Positions 55,222 through 63,106 of a stretch of DNA of 64,000 nt are shown here, in pieces. A program made the position numbers and the translations under genes. How positions within the stretch are numbered: position 1 is the first letter of the stretch; each line of letters begins with the position of its first letter. Under the pieces are notes generated by a model. The model was not told the origin of the DNA. It did no database searches and saw nothing but the letters and a program-made list of their open reading frames with translations. Source of the stretch: Bacteroidota bacterium (GTDB lineage Bacteria; Bacteroidota; Bacteroidia; Chitinophagales; Chitinophagaceae); NCBI GenBank assembly GCA_018267955.1, contig JAFDXL010000002.1, positions 186,001-250,000 on the forward strand, read 5' to 3'.

Positions 55222-55422
55222 CTACCATTTGGTGCTTTTCTTTGTGTCGCTGGAAGAGTTGTAAGACCCTCCGTTGATCTTGACACTGCCACCGGATTCG
55301 GAAAACTTAATGCTTCCGCCGTTACCATTGATCATCTTGTCTTTGTCAGCAGATGATTGCCTGTAGCCATGGCTCTCGGCTTGCTTCTTAACCTCTTCGC
55401 GGTCGTTTTTGTTCAGTCCCAT
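55222..55422 (-). CDS. Small 66-aa hydrophilic protein
   Basis: From ATG 55422 the product is about 66 aa: MGLNKNDREEVKKQAESHGYRQ, then a Ser/Gly/Asn-rich tail (MINGNGGSIKFSESGGSVKINGG) and a basic end. An upstream in-frame start (55530) would add a non-protein-like segment and is rejected. It is followed at once by a strong terminator. Function is unknown; the sequence is hydrophilic and probably disordered. Confidence 0.55.
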   Translation of the reverse strand: MGLNKNDREEVKKQAESHGYRQSSADKDKMINGNGGSIKFSESGGSVKINGGSYNSSSDTKKSTKW

Positions 55423-55597
55423 AAAACTGTTTTTTAGTGTTACAAAACGATTGAGCGGATGTAACCGGTTATGACCCAATCTTGAACACAAAAAAACCGC
55501 AGTTTTGAAAACTGCGGAAAAATATAACATACCGTAAAAAAGGAAAAAACGGCAAAATGGCTGTGGGACTGTATTTGAGCCGTTTATCTAATCCATA

Positions 55598-56590
55598 TCA
55601 GTGTATAGACTGAATTTTTGCCGGGCTGATATTTTTGATCAGCCATCGGTTATCCTGCAAGATACAATGACAATGGCAAAGGCGCAAAACAACTTCCTTA
55701 CGCGGCTTTGCAAAATGCTTGTTCAGTTCGTTGCCTTTAAAAAAGCACTCATACCAGATGTATTCTGTACCTGTGGTGTCAAACAACTTCCTGATGGGTA
55801 TCCTGTCAAAACCAATGCCACCTTTTTCTTCGATGTCCGCATGTATTTTTTTTACAGTTGAAGAAAAATCGTCCAGCTCAGCGATGGTCATCGGTGTTAA
55901 TGCCTGCATTCGGTTGATGGGATAAGTGGACACTTCATCTTCATAGAACACCATGCAATCTATGAGGCCAGGAACGGCTTGCACACCGTTAAAAGCGCAG
56001 ATGTTTTTTAAGGCAACGGTATTGCGATAGCCCTCATGGAAACGCTCATAGTTACCCTGCCAGGCATCCCTATTCTGAAACATGGGGGCCAGTAAATTCC
56101 ATGCTTCTTTTGTGTTGCCCATCGCCAGGTATTTATAAAAACTCTCGACACATTTTTGCGCCGCGAGCAATGCGCCATCCAGCGGTGAGGGGTTGCCCAT
56201 TGCATAGATGTAATTGTTAGGGTTGGCTTTAAACTGCGCGATCAAGTAGGTTGTTTTCTTATGCCAGTCTGTGGAGCGTTTTAGATCTTCTGGAAGTGTA
56301 TATTCCATATATTCTAAGGCCTTGCCTATCGCTTTAGAATTGAGCTTTTTGCCTTCATCTTTAATGAGGCCATATTGCCGATAGAAGTATGTCGGGTCTT
56401 TAAGGCAAAAATCTATGATCTCCAGTATCTTTGATTTTTTAGTGACCGGATTTATGTGTTTCCATACGTCCGGGGAATCGTCACCCCTGCCATAGGGCGA
56501 TTTGCCAAGTGCAAATTCCTTACTGATAAAAACTTGTTTAAAGGCATCGCAAAAAGTACGGTACGTTGGCCCGTCTATGTGTGTGAGCAT
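55598..56590 (-). CDS. Uncharacterised 330-aa protein of the mobile element
   Basis: A soluble, mainly helical protein. Segments around residues 140-190 (GALLAAQKCVESFYKYLAMGNTKEAWNLLAPMFQNRDAW) resemble an NTF2-like or tetratrico-type region. Five Cys and several His are scattered, including a C-terminal RLCHCHCILQDNRWLI, which could bind metal. No family is recognised. It is monocistronic on the minus strand. Confidence 0.65.
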   Translation of the reverse strand: MLTHIDGPTYRTFCDAFKQVFISKEFALGKSPYGRGDDSPDVWKHINPVTKKSKILEIIDFCLKDPTYFYRQYGLIKDEGKKLNSKAIGKALEYMEYTLPEDLKRSTDWHKKTTYLIAQFKANPNNYIYAMGNPSPLDGALLAAQKCVESFYKYLAMGNTKEAWNLLAPMFQNRDAWQGNYERFHEGYRNTVALKNICAFNGVQAVPGLIDCMVFYEDEVSTYPINRMQALTPMTIAELDDFSSTVKKIHADIEEKGGIGFDRIPIRKLFDTTGTEYIWYECFFKGNELNKHFAKPRKEVVLRLCHCHCILQDNRWLIKNISPAKIQSIH

Positions 56591-56653
56591 ATAAAATAAG
56601 ATTAGACGGTATTCAATTTAATAAAAAGCAAATACAGTTACAACATGAACGGC

Positions 56654-56968
56654 TTAAATTGTTGGTGTGTCCTGAATACTCTCTTTAACAGCATCGGAAG
56701 ATAAAAACGCTTCCTGTGCAGCAATAAAATTTGTAATACCTCTTCTTATTTTGGCAAGCGAACTGGTGCAAATCTGTTGATGTTCGCTTTTAAAGTGCAT
56801 GACATTTTCATCCAATTCTATTAGCACATCCTGCAAGGCTTCAATATATCCCGCAGCTTTTTCCTTGCCGTGCTGTTCTATATAGAGGGCAAGATTATCA
56901 GCGTTCAGGCGTTCGTTTTTTTTCTGCAATAATTTGCCGTTTTCATCGAAGTATTTTAAGATGGTCAT
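56654..56968 (-). CDS. Small helical uncharacterised protein
   Basis: A 104-aa protein that begins TILKYFDENGKLLQKKNERLNADNLALYIEQHG and continues as helices with a conserved-looking ENVMHFKSEHQQICTSSLAKI segment. It has no signal peptide. It follows the 330-aa gene's promoter region on the same strand. Function is unknown. Confidence 0.6.
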   Translation of the reverse strand: MTILKYFDENGKLLQKKNERLNADNLALYIEQHGKEKAAGYIEALQDVLIELDENVMHFKSEHQQICTSSLAKIRRGITNFIAAQEAFLSSDAVKESIQDTPTI

Positions 56969-57412
56969 TCGCTATGCTCCATGCCGCATTCCGCAATGAC
57001 TATAACAACTTTGCTCCATAAATGCCACCAAAACCTGCATTTTACATGAACAAAATAGCGAAATGTTTGCTGCTAAATCTACACCCCAAAGAGGTTGATA
57101 AGCCAGCTTCCTTAATGTTGAATAGCAAGAAATATTAAATAGTTAGTAGCATATTTATCCCAAACCATAAAGGCAACCTTGATAATAGGTTGCCTTATTT
57201 TACTTACCTGAGATTATTTGTTTCTGTTACCTGCGCTGCCTTGGGTTCGCAAAGATATGTCCGTGCCGCCCGATCAAACAAGGTCAGGCCCACTGGGTTT
57301 GAAAAAAACAATCTCCACCCCTGCCGGGTTGTATTCTTTTTTCCAAAACCTTGTTTGGTCGATCAGCACGGCTTGATAGAGCTTATCAGCAGCAACTGCC
57401 GGATCATGCCGC
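56969..57412. other. Intergenic region with a terminator-like hairpin
   Basis: About 440 bp between minus-strand genes. AAGGCAACCT (57170-57179) pairs with AGGTTGCCTT (57187-57196), followed by ATTTTACTT on the plus strand, a terminator-like form for plus-strand transcription although no plus-strand gene precedes it. An 88-codon plus-strand frame (57190-57456) is not credible. Confidence 0.4.
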
Positions 57413-57910
57413 CTATTTTCTTTTATAGTATAGTGTATGGCTGCCATAGTTCGTAACCATGTAGTTATAGGTTGAATGCACCACAAACTGATTATCGTCT
57501 ATTTTGGTGAAAGCCCCGCCATATGCCCAGGTATCATAACCATGCTTATAATTCAGTTTATTGTATTCGTCGATAGACCAGCTTTGTTCAGTGTATGGCC
57601 CGGCATCATAGCAACTGTCTAAACCTTCGTCCTTGTGGTATTTCTTGTTATCACTAAATATAAAAACATCATCGCTTTGACACGGCTTTGTTCTATCGGT
57701 TACAGACACCAGATTGCCATGAGAGAAGTTACTGTCGATATCCTTAACCATGACCCATTTACCGACAAGGAATTTTTCGCTTTCGGAAAGTGCAGATTGA
57801 TTGTTGTTGCCATTATTATTGTTGTTAGGCGTTGTATTCTTGTCTTTTGAACATGCGGCAAGAAATTGAATGGACAGCATGATCGCTGCGATTGTAATTA
57901 TCGGCTTCAT
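57413..57910 (-). CDS. Lipocalin-like lipoprotein, copy 1
   Basis: A 165-aa lipoprotein with a signal peptide and lipobox (IQFLAACSKDKN), an Asn/Thr-rich spacer and a beta-rich domain with KFLVGKWVMVKD, FIFSDNKKYHKDEG and SWSIDEYNKLNY. This is the pattern of lipocalin-like domains of Bacteroidota lipoproteins (GKW...F...W...). It lies 17 bp downstream of a related lipoprotein gene (57928). It is cargo on the element; its ligand is unknown. Confidence 0.75.
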   Translation of the reverse strand: MKPIITIAAIMLSIQFLAACSKDKNTTPNNNNNGNNNQSALSESEKFLVGKWVMVKDIDSNFSHGNLVSVTDRTKPCQSDDVFIFSDNKKYHKDEGLDSCYDAGPYTEQSWSIDEYNKLNYKHGYDTWAYGGAFTKIDDNQFVVHSTYNYMVTNYGSHTLYYKRK

Positions 57911-57927
57911 ATAATTTGTTTGAACGA

Positions 57928-58482
57928 TTATTTTTTAAATTCCAAATGATTGACATCGTAAGCATCCGCCCAGGTAGAGGTATCTTTATAGGTCAGATGA
58001 ATATAGTTGTCCTTAAACTCCACCACATCATAGACGATGGTGGCTTGCCCCATTCCTGGTTTAACCTCAAGGCTAATAGCTTTATTGCTGTTTTTTAGTT
58101 CCCATTTACCATTGATCGGAAGAAAAATATCCAATAGAGGGCTGCCCTTAGATCCATCGCCATTGCTGTGGGTAAAGGTATTGTCGCTTTTGAAGGTCAT
58201 GTAGCTGGTGTAAGAAGCATCCCATTGCCCAACGCCATTATCGTGATAGGTCTGGCTTACGCCATTGGCATCTTTTACATTGCCTGAGGCTTTATCATAC
58301 ACGATAGTATAATAAGAGGTGAGTTCCCACTTGTTTTTAAGTTTGGTTTCGTCAATGACATTTGACGGTGTAGGATTACTAGAACTTGGATTGTTTGGCG
58401 TTGTATTGTTCTTGTCTTTTGAACAGGACAACGCAAGAAGGGCCATAAGGCCACCAGTTGCCGCAAGGCGCAGTTTTTTCAT
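57928..58482 (-). CDS. Lipocalin-like lipoprotein, copy 2
   Basis: A 184-aa lipoprotein with lipobox LLALSCSKDKN and a Pro/Ser/Asn linker. The domain begins KLKNKWELTSYYTI, with TFKSDNTFTHSNGDG, NGKWELKNSNKAISLEV and YIHLTYKD, a lipocalin-like eight-strand pattern. Signal peptide, linker and first strand parallel the downstream gene, so this is a tandem pair. It is probably surface- or periplasm-anchored. Role unknown. Confidence 0.77.
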   Translation of the reverse strand: MKKLRLAATGGLMALLALSCSKDKNNTTPNNPSSSNPTPSNVIDETKLKNKWELTSYYTIVYDKASGNVKDANGVSQTYHDNGVGQWDASYTSYMTFKSDNTFTHSNGDGSKGSPLLDIFLPINGKWELKNSNKAISLEVKPGMGQATIVYDVVEFKDNYIHLTYKDTSTWADAYDVNHLEFKK

Positions 58483-58851
58483 TCTAATGAATTTTAAGTG
58501 TGAAGGCAGGAAATAAAATAGGCGTGAAACCTAAACACCCGCCTCTGGCACTTGCGATGCCCGTCAGGAATGAATAAGTCCACGCCATATCTGGCGCGTC
58601 TTACACATTTTTTCCTGACTAAAAGTTCGCAAGTTTCGAGGCGGAAAAAGCTGTAAACGCTTTATATATTTATGTTGTCACACTTAAATTATCTCATGCG
58701 CAAAAAATTGTTTAGGTACAAAAATAGCGATTCCATAGGTAATAATATTCATCAAGTATTCTATATTTACGATGTTGAACTCTTTTCATGGTGATAGGGT
58801 TTATAGGGGCTGGTCTGTTTTCAGCCTGGCTTTTTTATGTCACTAGTTGCT
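58483..58851. other. Intergenic region between integrase and lipoprotein genes
   Basis: About 370 bp. I see no gene. It contains a moderately GC-rich stretch (58520-58600) and then an AT-rich part. The lipoprotein-pair promoter should be here, and the integrase ends at its right boundary. Confidence 0.35.
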
Positions 58852-60066
58852 CTAACGTTTTAGAATGTTTTCATTATAGTTATCAAGTATGTGGCTTGGA
58901 AGTCCTTTTAAATAAACTTCTGTTGTTTTCACGCTTTTGTGGCCCAGCATTGCACTGATTGCGTCTATAGGAACATTGCTCATCCGCGCCAGTGTTGCAA
59001 AAGAGTGGCGACTTACATAGCTGGTCAGCTTCTTTTCGATACCACATTTCTCTGCTAATTCCTTCAAATCTTCATTATAATACTTCCTTGCATTTCTGAT
59101 CCGAAAATAGGTTGTCACTTCATCTTCGTCCACTGTTATTACGGGAAAGATATATTTACCCTTACGAGCTATGTAGTGATCAAGTATTTTCTGAAGTTCA
59201 TCTGTTATCTTTATATCAAAGTGCTTGGTCGTTTTGTTTCGCTGGTAATCGACCCTTCCATTTAGGATATGAGCCGGTTTCAGGTGAGCAATATCGATAA
59301 AGTTCATACCATACAGCATAAAGCTCACAACAAAATAGTTTCTGGAATCATACAACCTATTTCCAGGTTCCAGTTTTAAATCAATAATCTTTTCTATGTA
59401 GGTTTTATCAATTGCTCGCTTATTCGTGTCCTCGCTACCAATTTTGTATTCAGCAAAGGGATAATGCTTGGGGTCAATAATCTTCGCTTTTTTAGCTTTG
59501 TTATAAATTGCCCTGATAGCTCGTAGATAAGCTCCCAAACCATTAGCATTATTGCCTTTAGAATAGTGGTCAGTTTCAAATCCTTGCAAATATTCATAAG
59601 TCAATTGCTTAAAGGGGAGAGAACGACTGCCATTATAATTTTCAAGGGCTTTCACGGCATCTTTATAAGAAGACCAGGTTCCGATCCGTCCTGCCTTTTT
59701 GAGTGCAGCAAGTACCGTATCCGCGTATTTAAAGAAACAATCTGCATCACCACGTCCGGTGATCTTACTTTTTATATCAACAAGTGACAACGTATCAAGT
59801 TGCTGGCTTTCCTTCAGCTCAAGGATAACATTTTTTGCATTCTTTAATTCAGCCTGCAACTGCATATTCAGACGTTCGATAGACGAGATCCCCTTATATG
59901 TGTTTCTTATTTGTCTTTTATCATTGTTCCAATATTGCGGATGTATACACACGCCTGTGGAAATGGAGGCATTTTTATGGTTACGGCTCATCCTAAGAAC
60001 AATTGGGCAAGAACCATCGTTTTTGGGTGATCGCGTGTCTAAAGTTAGATTTATGCTTACATTCAT
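58852..60066 (-). CDS. Tyrosine recombinase, integrase of the 42.6-kb element
   Basis: A 404-aa phage-type integrase of the Bacteroidota family with an Arm_DNA_bind_5-like N-terminus (DTRSPKNDGSCPIVLRM), a SAM-like core-binding domain (about 105-195) and a catalytic domain. Visible catalytic residues: HSFATLARMSNV (His of the HxxR region, with R at SRHSF), LGHKSVKTTEVYLK with the nucleophilic Tyr, and MLYGMNFIDIAHLKPAH in the first-Arg region, where the usual Arg is not obvious. The 5' end faces attR 140 bp away, beside the ATTTGCACCC repeats. It is the enzyme expected to recombine the tRNA attB with the element's attP. Confidence 0.93.
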   Translation of the reverse strand: MNVSINLTLDTRSPKNDGSCPIVLRMSRNHKNASISTGVCIHPQYWNNDKRQIRNTYKGISSIERLNMQLQAELKNAKNVILELKESQQLDTLSLVDIKSKITGRGDADCFFKYADTVLAALKKAGRIGTWSSYKDAVKALENYNGSRSLPFKQLTYEYLQGFETDHYSKGNNANGLGAYLRAIRAIYNKAKKAKIIDPKHYPFAEYKIGSEDTNKRAIDKTYIEKIIDLKLEPGNRLYDSRNYFVVSFMLYGMNFIDIAHLKPAHILNGRVDYQRNKTTKHFDIKITDELQKILDHYIARKGKYIFPVITVDEDEVTTYFRIRNARKYYNEDLKELAEKCGIEKKLTSYVSRHSFATLARMSNVPIDAISAMLGHKSVKTTEVYLKGLPSHILDNYNENILKR

Positions 60067-60087
60067 ACCTCATAAAAGTACGAATTT

Positions 60088-60109
60088 ATTTGCACCCCAT
60101 TTGCACCCT
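60088..60109 (+). repeat. Right tandem ATTTGCACCC repeat, candidate integrase arm-type site
   Basis: ATTTGCACCC-C-ATTTGCACCCT, differing at one base from the left copy at 17691-17712 and in the same orientation. It lies between the integrase start codon and attR. Confidence 0.65.
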
Positions 60110-60208
60110 TTTTTTGATTTTACATGAAATTGAAAATTCCTAAACCCGCTGTAAGTATTGATTTTACTGAATTTATAAAACCATGTAAGACCACGTGAAA
60201 CCAAAAAA

Positions 60209-60257
60209 ACCTGACTCATAATCAGGGGGTCCTAGGTTCAAGTCCTAGTGGGACCAC
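60209..60257 (+). repeat. Right attachment site (attR) of the integrative element
   Basis: 49 bp identical to the 3' half of the tRNA at 17598-17646, offset by exactly 42,611 bp. It lacks the tRNA 5' half and is therefore not a functional tRNA. It marks the right end of the element. Confidence 0.95.
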
Positions 60258-60269
60258 TTAAATTTCTCG

Positions 60270-60297
60270 AAAGTGCCGGATTGTTCGGCACTTTTTT
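60270..60297 (+). terminator. Displaced native terminator of the tRNA gene
   Basis: AAAGTGCCG (60270-60278) pairs with CGGCACTTT (60286-60294) around GATTGTT, ending in a T6 tract. It lies 13 bp after attR, the same spacing at which the element's own terminator follows attL, so it is probably the original tRNA terminator before integration. Confidence 0.8.
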
Positions 60298-60398
60298 CTT
60301 TTTTACATTTTTGGTCGTCCTATTGGTTGTCCACATAATTATCTTGGCTATTAAAAAGTTAGGAAATTCTTGAATTTATTGCAAAATCGACGCTCATG

Positions 60399-61406
60399 TC
60401 ACGATTTCCAAGTATAACTTAAACATCGAAGCGAACCTCCAAACTGCGCTACAGCATCACAGTTTATTTTAATGACCTGAAATCCCATATTTGATAAAGT
60501 TTCTTCATTCACATTGTTATAATACATAGTCTCTTTTAAAGTTGGCAAGGTGTACTCGGGTAGAATAATTGTATTATTCAATCTGATATAATTAATATAA
60601 TTCCCAACAGCAGAGTAACAACAATATTTCTTTTTACTTTTTAAATTACATTGACATGGTACAGTCTGGTTAACTGGCCTATCTTTAATCATTACTATTC
60701 TAAGATTAATATCAGAGCAATATCTGACTAACTTATCTGAATAAGCGTTATCATGTTTGAACAAATCCATTTTAGGATATTCTACTATAGCAACCGTATT
60801 ATCGTCCATAAAAGCTAAATAACCATCAATATGAGCGACAGTATCACCTATATTCACTGGAACAATAATCGGGGTAATCCCTAAATTTTCGCTTAGTATT
60901 TTTAGTATTTCTTCTTCTTTAAAATTTGGGTTGTCATCAAAAATCCTCCTAGTGATAAATGCGTAAGTTCTATTAATGACTATATTTCCCCCATCAATTT
61001 TTAGTGGTAAATTCTTTAATTGCTTACCAAAATTCTCTTTAATTAATAGCTTAGCATAGTTGTCTATTTTATTAACGTCACATGTTGATGTCAAATAATT
61101 ACAATATCCTGGTGCATATATAGGTTTCACGACAGAATTATTAACTCCAATTCCGATAATATCCCTAACCCATATATCACACCACTCTTCAAAAACAACT
61201 ACATTAATAGTTCTATTTTTGAATTTCAGTTTTAGTCTTTCCTTTGCACCATTATTATTTACGATAGCTGTTATTGTTATGTCAAAAGGAATTTTAGTAA
61301 TCAACTTATCATAGAAAGTGGTGAGCTCATTATATTCATTTTTATAACCTAGGGGATAGGCAATAAGAATTGAATCTACTTTTGAGTAGTCAGTTTGGGT
61401 ATTCAT
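60399..61406 (-). CDS. Agmatine deiminase / peptidylarginine deiminase-like protein
   Basis: A 335-aa guanidino-group-modifying enzyme of the agmatine deiminase family. Visible family motifs: EEWCDIWVRDIIGI, LPLKIDGGNIVINR, DTVAHIDGYLAFMDD (catalytic His and Asp) and a C-terminal AQFGGSLRCLSYTW with the expected nucleophilic Cys. Such enzymes hydrolyse agmatine or peptidyl-arginine to citrulline-type products and ammonia. An odd short Cys-rich stretch, PCQCNLKSKKKYCCYS near residue 255, is not a usual family feature. There is no signal peptide. It precedes a membrane-protein gene position-wise and is divergent from the element. Confidence 0.82.
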   Translation of the reverse strand: MNTQTDYSKVDSILIAYPLGYKNEYNELTTFYDKLITKIPFDITITAIVNNNGAKERLKLKFKNRTINVVVFEEWCDIWVRDIIGIGVNNSVVKPIYAPGYCNYLTSTCDVNKIDNYAKLLIKENFGKQLKNLPLKIDGGNIVINRTYAFITRRIFDDNPNFKEEEILKILSENLGITPIIVPVNIGDTVAHIDGYLAFMDDNTVAIVEYPKMDLFKHDNAYSDKLVRYCSDINLRIVMIKDRPVNQTVPCQCNLKSKKKYCCYSAVGNYINYIRLNNTIILPEYTLPTLKETMYYNNVNEETLSNMGFQVIKINCDAVAQFGGSLRCLSYTWKS

Positions 61407-61422
61407 AAAGAGAAGCTATTTC

Positions 61423-62046
61423 TTACCTATATATCGAGTAATAATCGTTAATAGTTTTACCGGGATTGTCCTTTAGCCAATCACCTATTCTAGGTTTATC
61501 GCCTACAGATACATCACTCTGTTCTTCTTTTTTGTGAGAATTAAAGTCAGACGAATTCTTAGCTACATTAAATTGTAGGTTGGCTTCGTCAAATCTCTTT
61601 TCTATATAAGGATTGGGTTGTTTGGGCGTATTTAACGGCAAAGAAGCAAAAAACAAGATAAAGGATGTAATTGATGTAATATATAGTCCAATTGTAGCTA
61701 TCTTTAAAATAACCTCTCCAATCAAACTTATGGCATAGACAAGCAATGTTATTGCAACTGTTGCCGCAATAAATGAAAATGCCTTTGTACTATATCCTGC
61801 TACTCCTCTAATTATTGTCGTCAAGCAAAAAATAGGTATCAAGTATAACGCGTATGCGACGTATAAATATGGCATCGTTGAACTTCCATGTATAAAAAAA
61901 TTTACTCCATTATTAATTGCTCTCATTTTCTCCGGAATTTCATAAGCGGATAACGAAATGAATGATAAATTAACCCACGGCATAAAAAAAGCAATCAAAA
62001 GAATTCCAGAGAAAATAATATTTGTTTGCTGAAAAATATTTTTCAT
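61423..62046 (-). CDS. Four-helix membrane protein of unknown function
   Basis: A 207-aa protein with about four hydrophobic segments (residues about 9-31, 60-82, 90-112 and 114-136) and a soluble C-terminal tail ending RIGDWLKDNPGKTINDYYSIYR. It lies 16 bp upstream of the deiminase gene on the same strand, so they may be co-transcribed. No family recognised. Its promoter region is shared with the divergent XRE regulator and contains a perfect palindrome. Confidence 0.7.
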   Translation of the reverse strand: MKNIFQQTNIIFSGILLIAFFMPWVNLSFISLSAYEIPEKMRAINNGVNFFIHGSSTMPYLYVAYALYLIPIFCLTTIIRGVAGYSTKAFSFIAATVAITLLVYAISLIGEVILKIATIGLYITSITSFILFFASLPLNTPKQPNPYIEKRFDEANLQFNVAKNSSDFNSHKKEEQSDVSVGDKPRIGDWLKDNPGKTINDYYSIYR

Positions 62047-62082
62047 AATATGGAGAAGTTAAATACATTTAATATTATTCAA

Positions 62083-62100
62083 TAACTCATACATGAGTTA
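62083..62100. promoter_or_regulatory. Perfect palindrome, candidate operator for the XRE regulator
   Basis: TAACTCAT-AC-ATGAGTTA, an 8+2+8 perfect inverted repeat in the 87-bp space between divergent genes, 34 bp before the XRE start codon. Size and place fit a controller-type operator. Confidence 0.6.
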
Positions 62101-62133
62101 ATCAAATTTATGCAATAGTATCATATTGCTAGC

Positions 62134-62388
62134 GTGATTAACGTAAGAAATTATGAGTTGGTAAAGGCCATCGGTAATAAAATCCGGGAAACTCGTATTT
62201 CAAAGGGTTTATCGCAAGAAGAACTTTCTTATGAATCTGATTTACCACTGTCCCAGATCGGAAGAATTGAGCGTGGTGAAAATAATCCCACTGTAAGCTC
62301 ATTGTTTGCAATTTCCAAAGCTTTAAAAGTCGAACTTAAAGACATAATCGACGTCACATTTATAGAACGGCAATCAAAAAAGAAATAA
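62134..62388 (+). CDS. XRE-family transcriptional regulator
   Basis: An 84-aa Cro/C1-type helix-turn-helix protein: IGNKIRETRISKGLSQEELSYESDLPLSQIGRIERGENNPTVSSL-type sequence spans the full HTH_3 domain, with a basic C-terminus (QSKKK). Start is GTG at 62134. Small stand-alone XRE proteins of this size beside restriction-modification genes act as controller (C) proteins. Here the palindrome upstream and the convergent methyltransferase/nuclease genes fit that role, though the regulator may also control the divergent membrane protein. Confidence 0.9.
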   Translation: MINVRNYELVKAIGNKIRETRISKGLSQEELSYESDLPLSQIGRIERGENNPTVSSLFAISKALKVELKDIIDVTFIERQSKKK

Positions 62389-62464
62389 TTTTTTTGTTAT
62401 TGCGAAGGTAAAAAGGGTCTCTTAGGCGTCCAAATAGAGCTTCTCTATTTAAATAGTAATATTT

Positions 62465-63106
62465 TTATACTATTTCAGATAAATCAAACATAATGTGATA
62501 AAGTTTCAGCTTTTTTTTGTTTTTTGTTAGATGAGTTGAAATATACACATGATCCTTCAATGGCTTTAAATAATCAATAGTACTTGCGTCTGTAAATTGA
62601 CCACGTAGCAATGCATTGATTTTTCCGATATTTTTATTAACATCGATTTCATCAACAATAAAACCTAGCATTCCATTTAAATAATAGTAGGCTGGGTATT
62701 TCTTGACATCTATGAATCGCATTATACCATCTGAAATATATTTTCTATTCAAGGTAGTCTTTCCATCGATACGCTTACACTCTATTATAAAATATGCATC
62801 AGAGATATTCAAACTTGCCTGTGTAAGAATCTTAATATCAGTATATCCGACTTCATCATAATTATCGTCAATTTCAGCACTTTCACACTCAAATCTACAT
62901 GGAAATAATTTAGCAGAATTTCTAATTTTATTTGATGTTAAGTAATCTTTAAAGAGCCTATTTCTAATTTTATTCTCATTATTTTCAATTTTATTGTTCT
63001 TATGAGCCGTCAACATGTGCTCATAGCAATCAATAAGAAAGGATATTATTTGCTTAAACTCAGATTCATAAATTGATTCGGCATCTATAAAGTGATCTGC
63101 ATTCAT
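62465..63106 (-). CDS. Candidate restriction endonuclease (PD-(D/E)xK-like)
   Basis: A 213-aa protein. It contains DNYDEVGYTDIKILTQ and AYFIIECKRIDGKTTLN, where a candidate Asp is followed by an ExK-type IECKR motif, the core of restriction-endonuclease-like nucleases. A helical N-terminus (IISFLIDCYEHMLTAHKNNKIE) and basic C-terminus flank it. Its start codon shares one base with the stop of the upstream methyltransferase gene (TAATG-like coupling), a usual layout for a cognate restriction enzyme. Target unknown. Confidence 0.66.
   Translation of the reverse strand: MNADHFIDAESIYESEFKQIISFLIDCYEHMLTAHKNNKIENNENKIRNRLFKDYLTSNKIRNSAKLFPCRFECESAEIDDNYDEVGYTDIKILTQASLNISDAYFIIECKRIDGKTTLNRKYISDGIMRFIDVKKYPAYYYLNGMLGFIVDEIDVNKNIGKINALLRGQFTDASTIDYLKPLKDHVYISTHLTKNKKKLKLYHIMFDLSEIV

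Noticed and set aside
57190-57456. 88-codon plus-strand frame between minus-strand genes
   Set aside because: It overlaps the end of a clear lipoprotein gene, lacks a ribosome site and reads like a chance frame.
60209-60257. A second tRNA gene at the right end
   Set aside because: Only the 3' half of the tRNA is present; the acceptor 5' strand and D arm are missing, so it is an attachment site.
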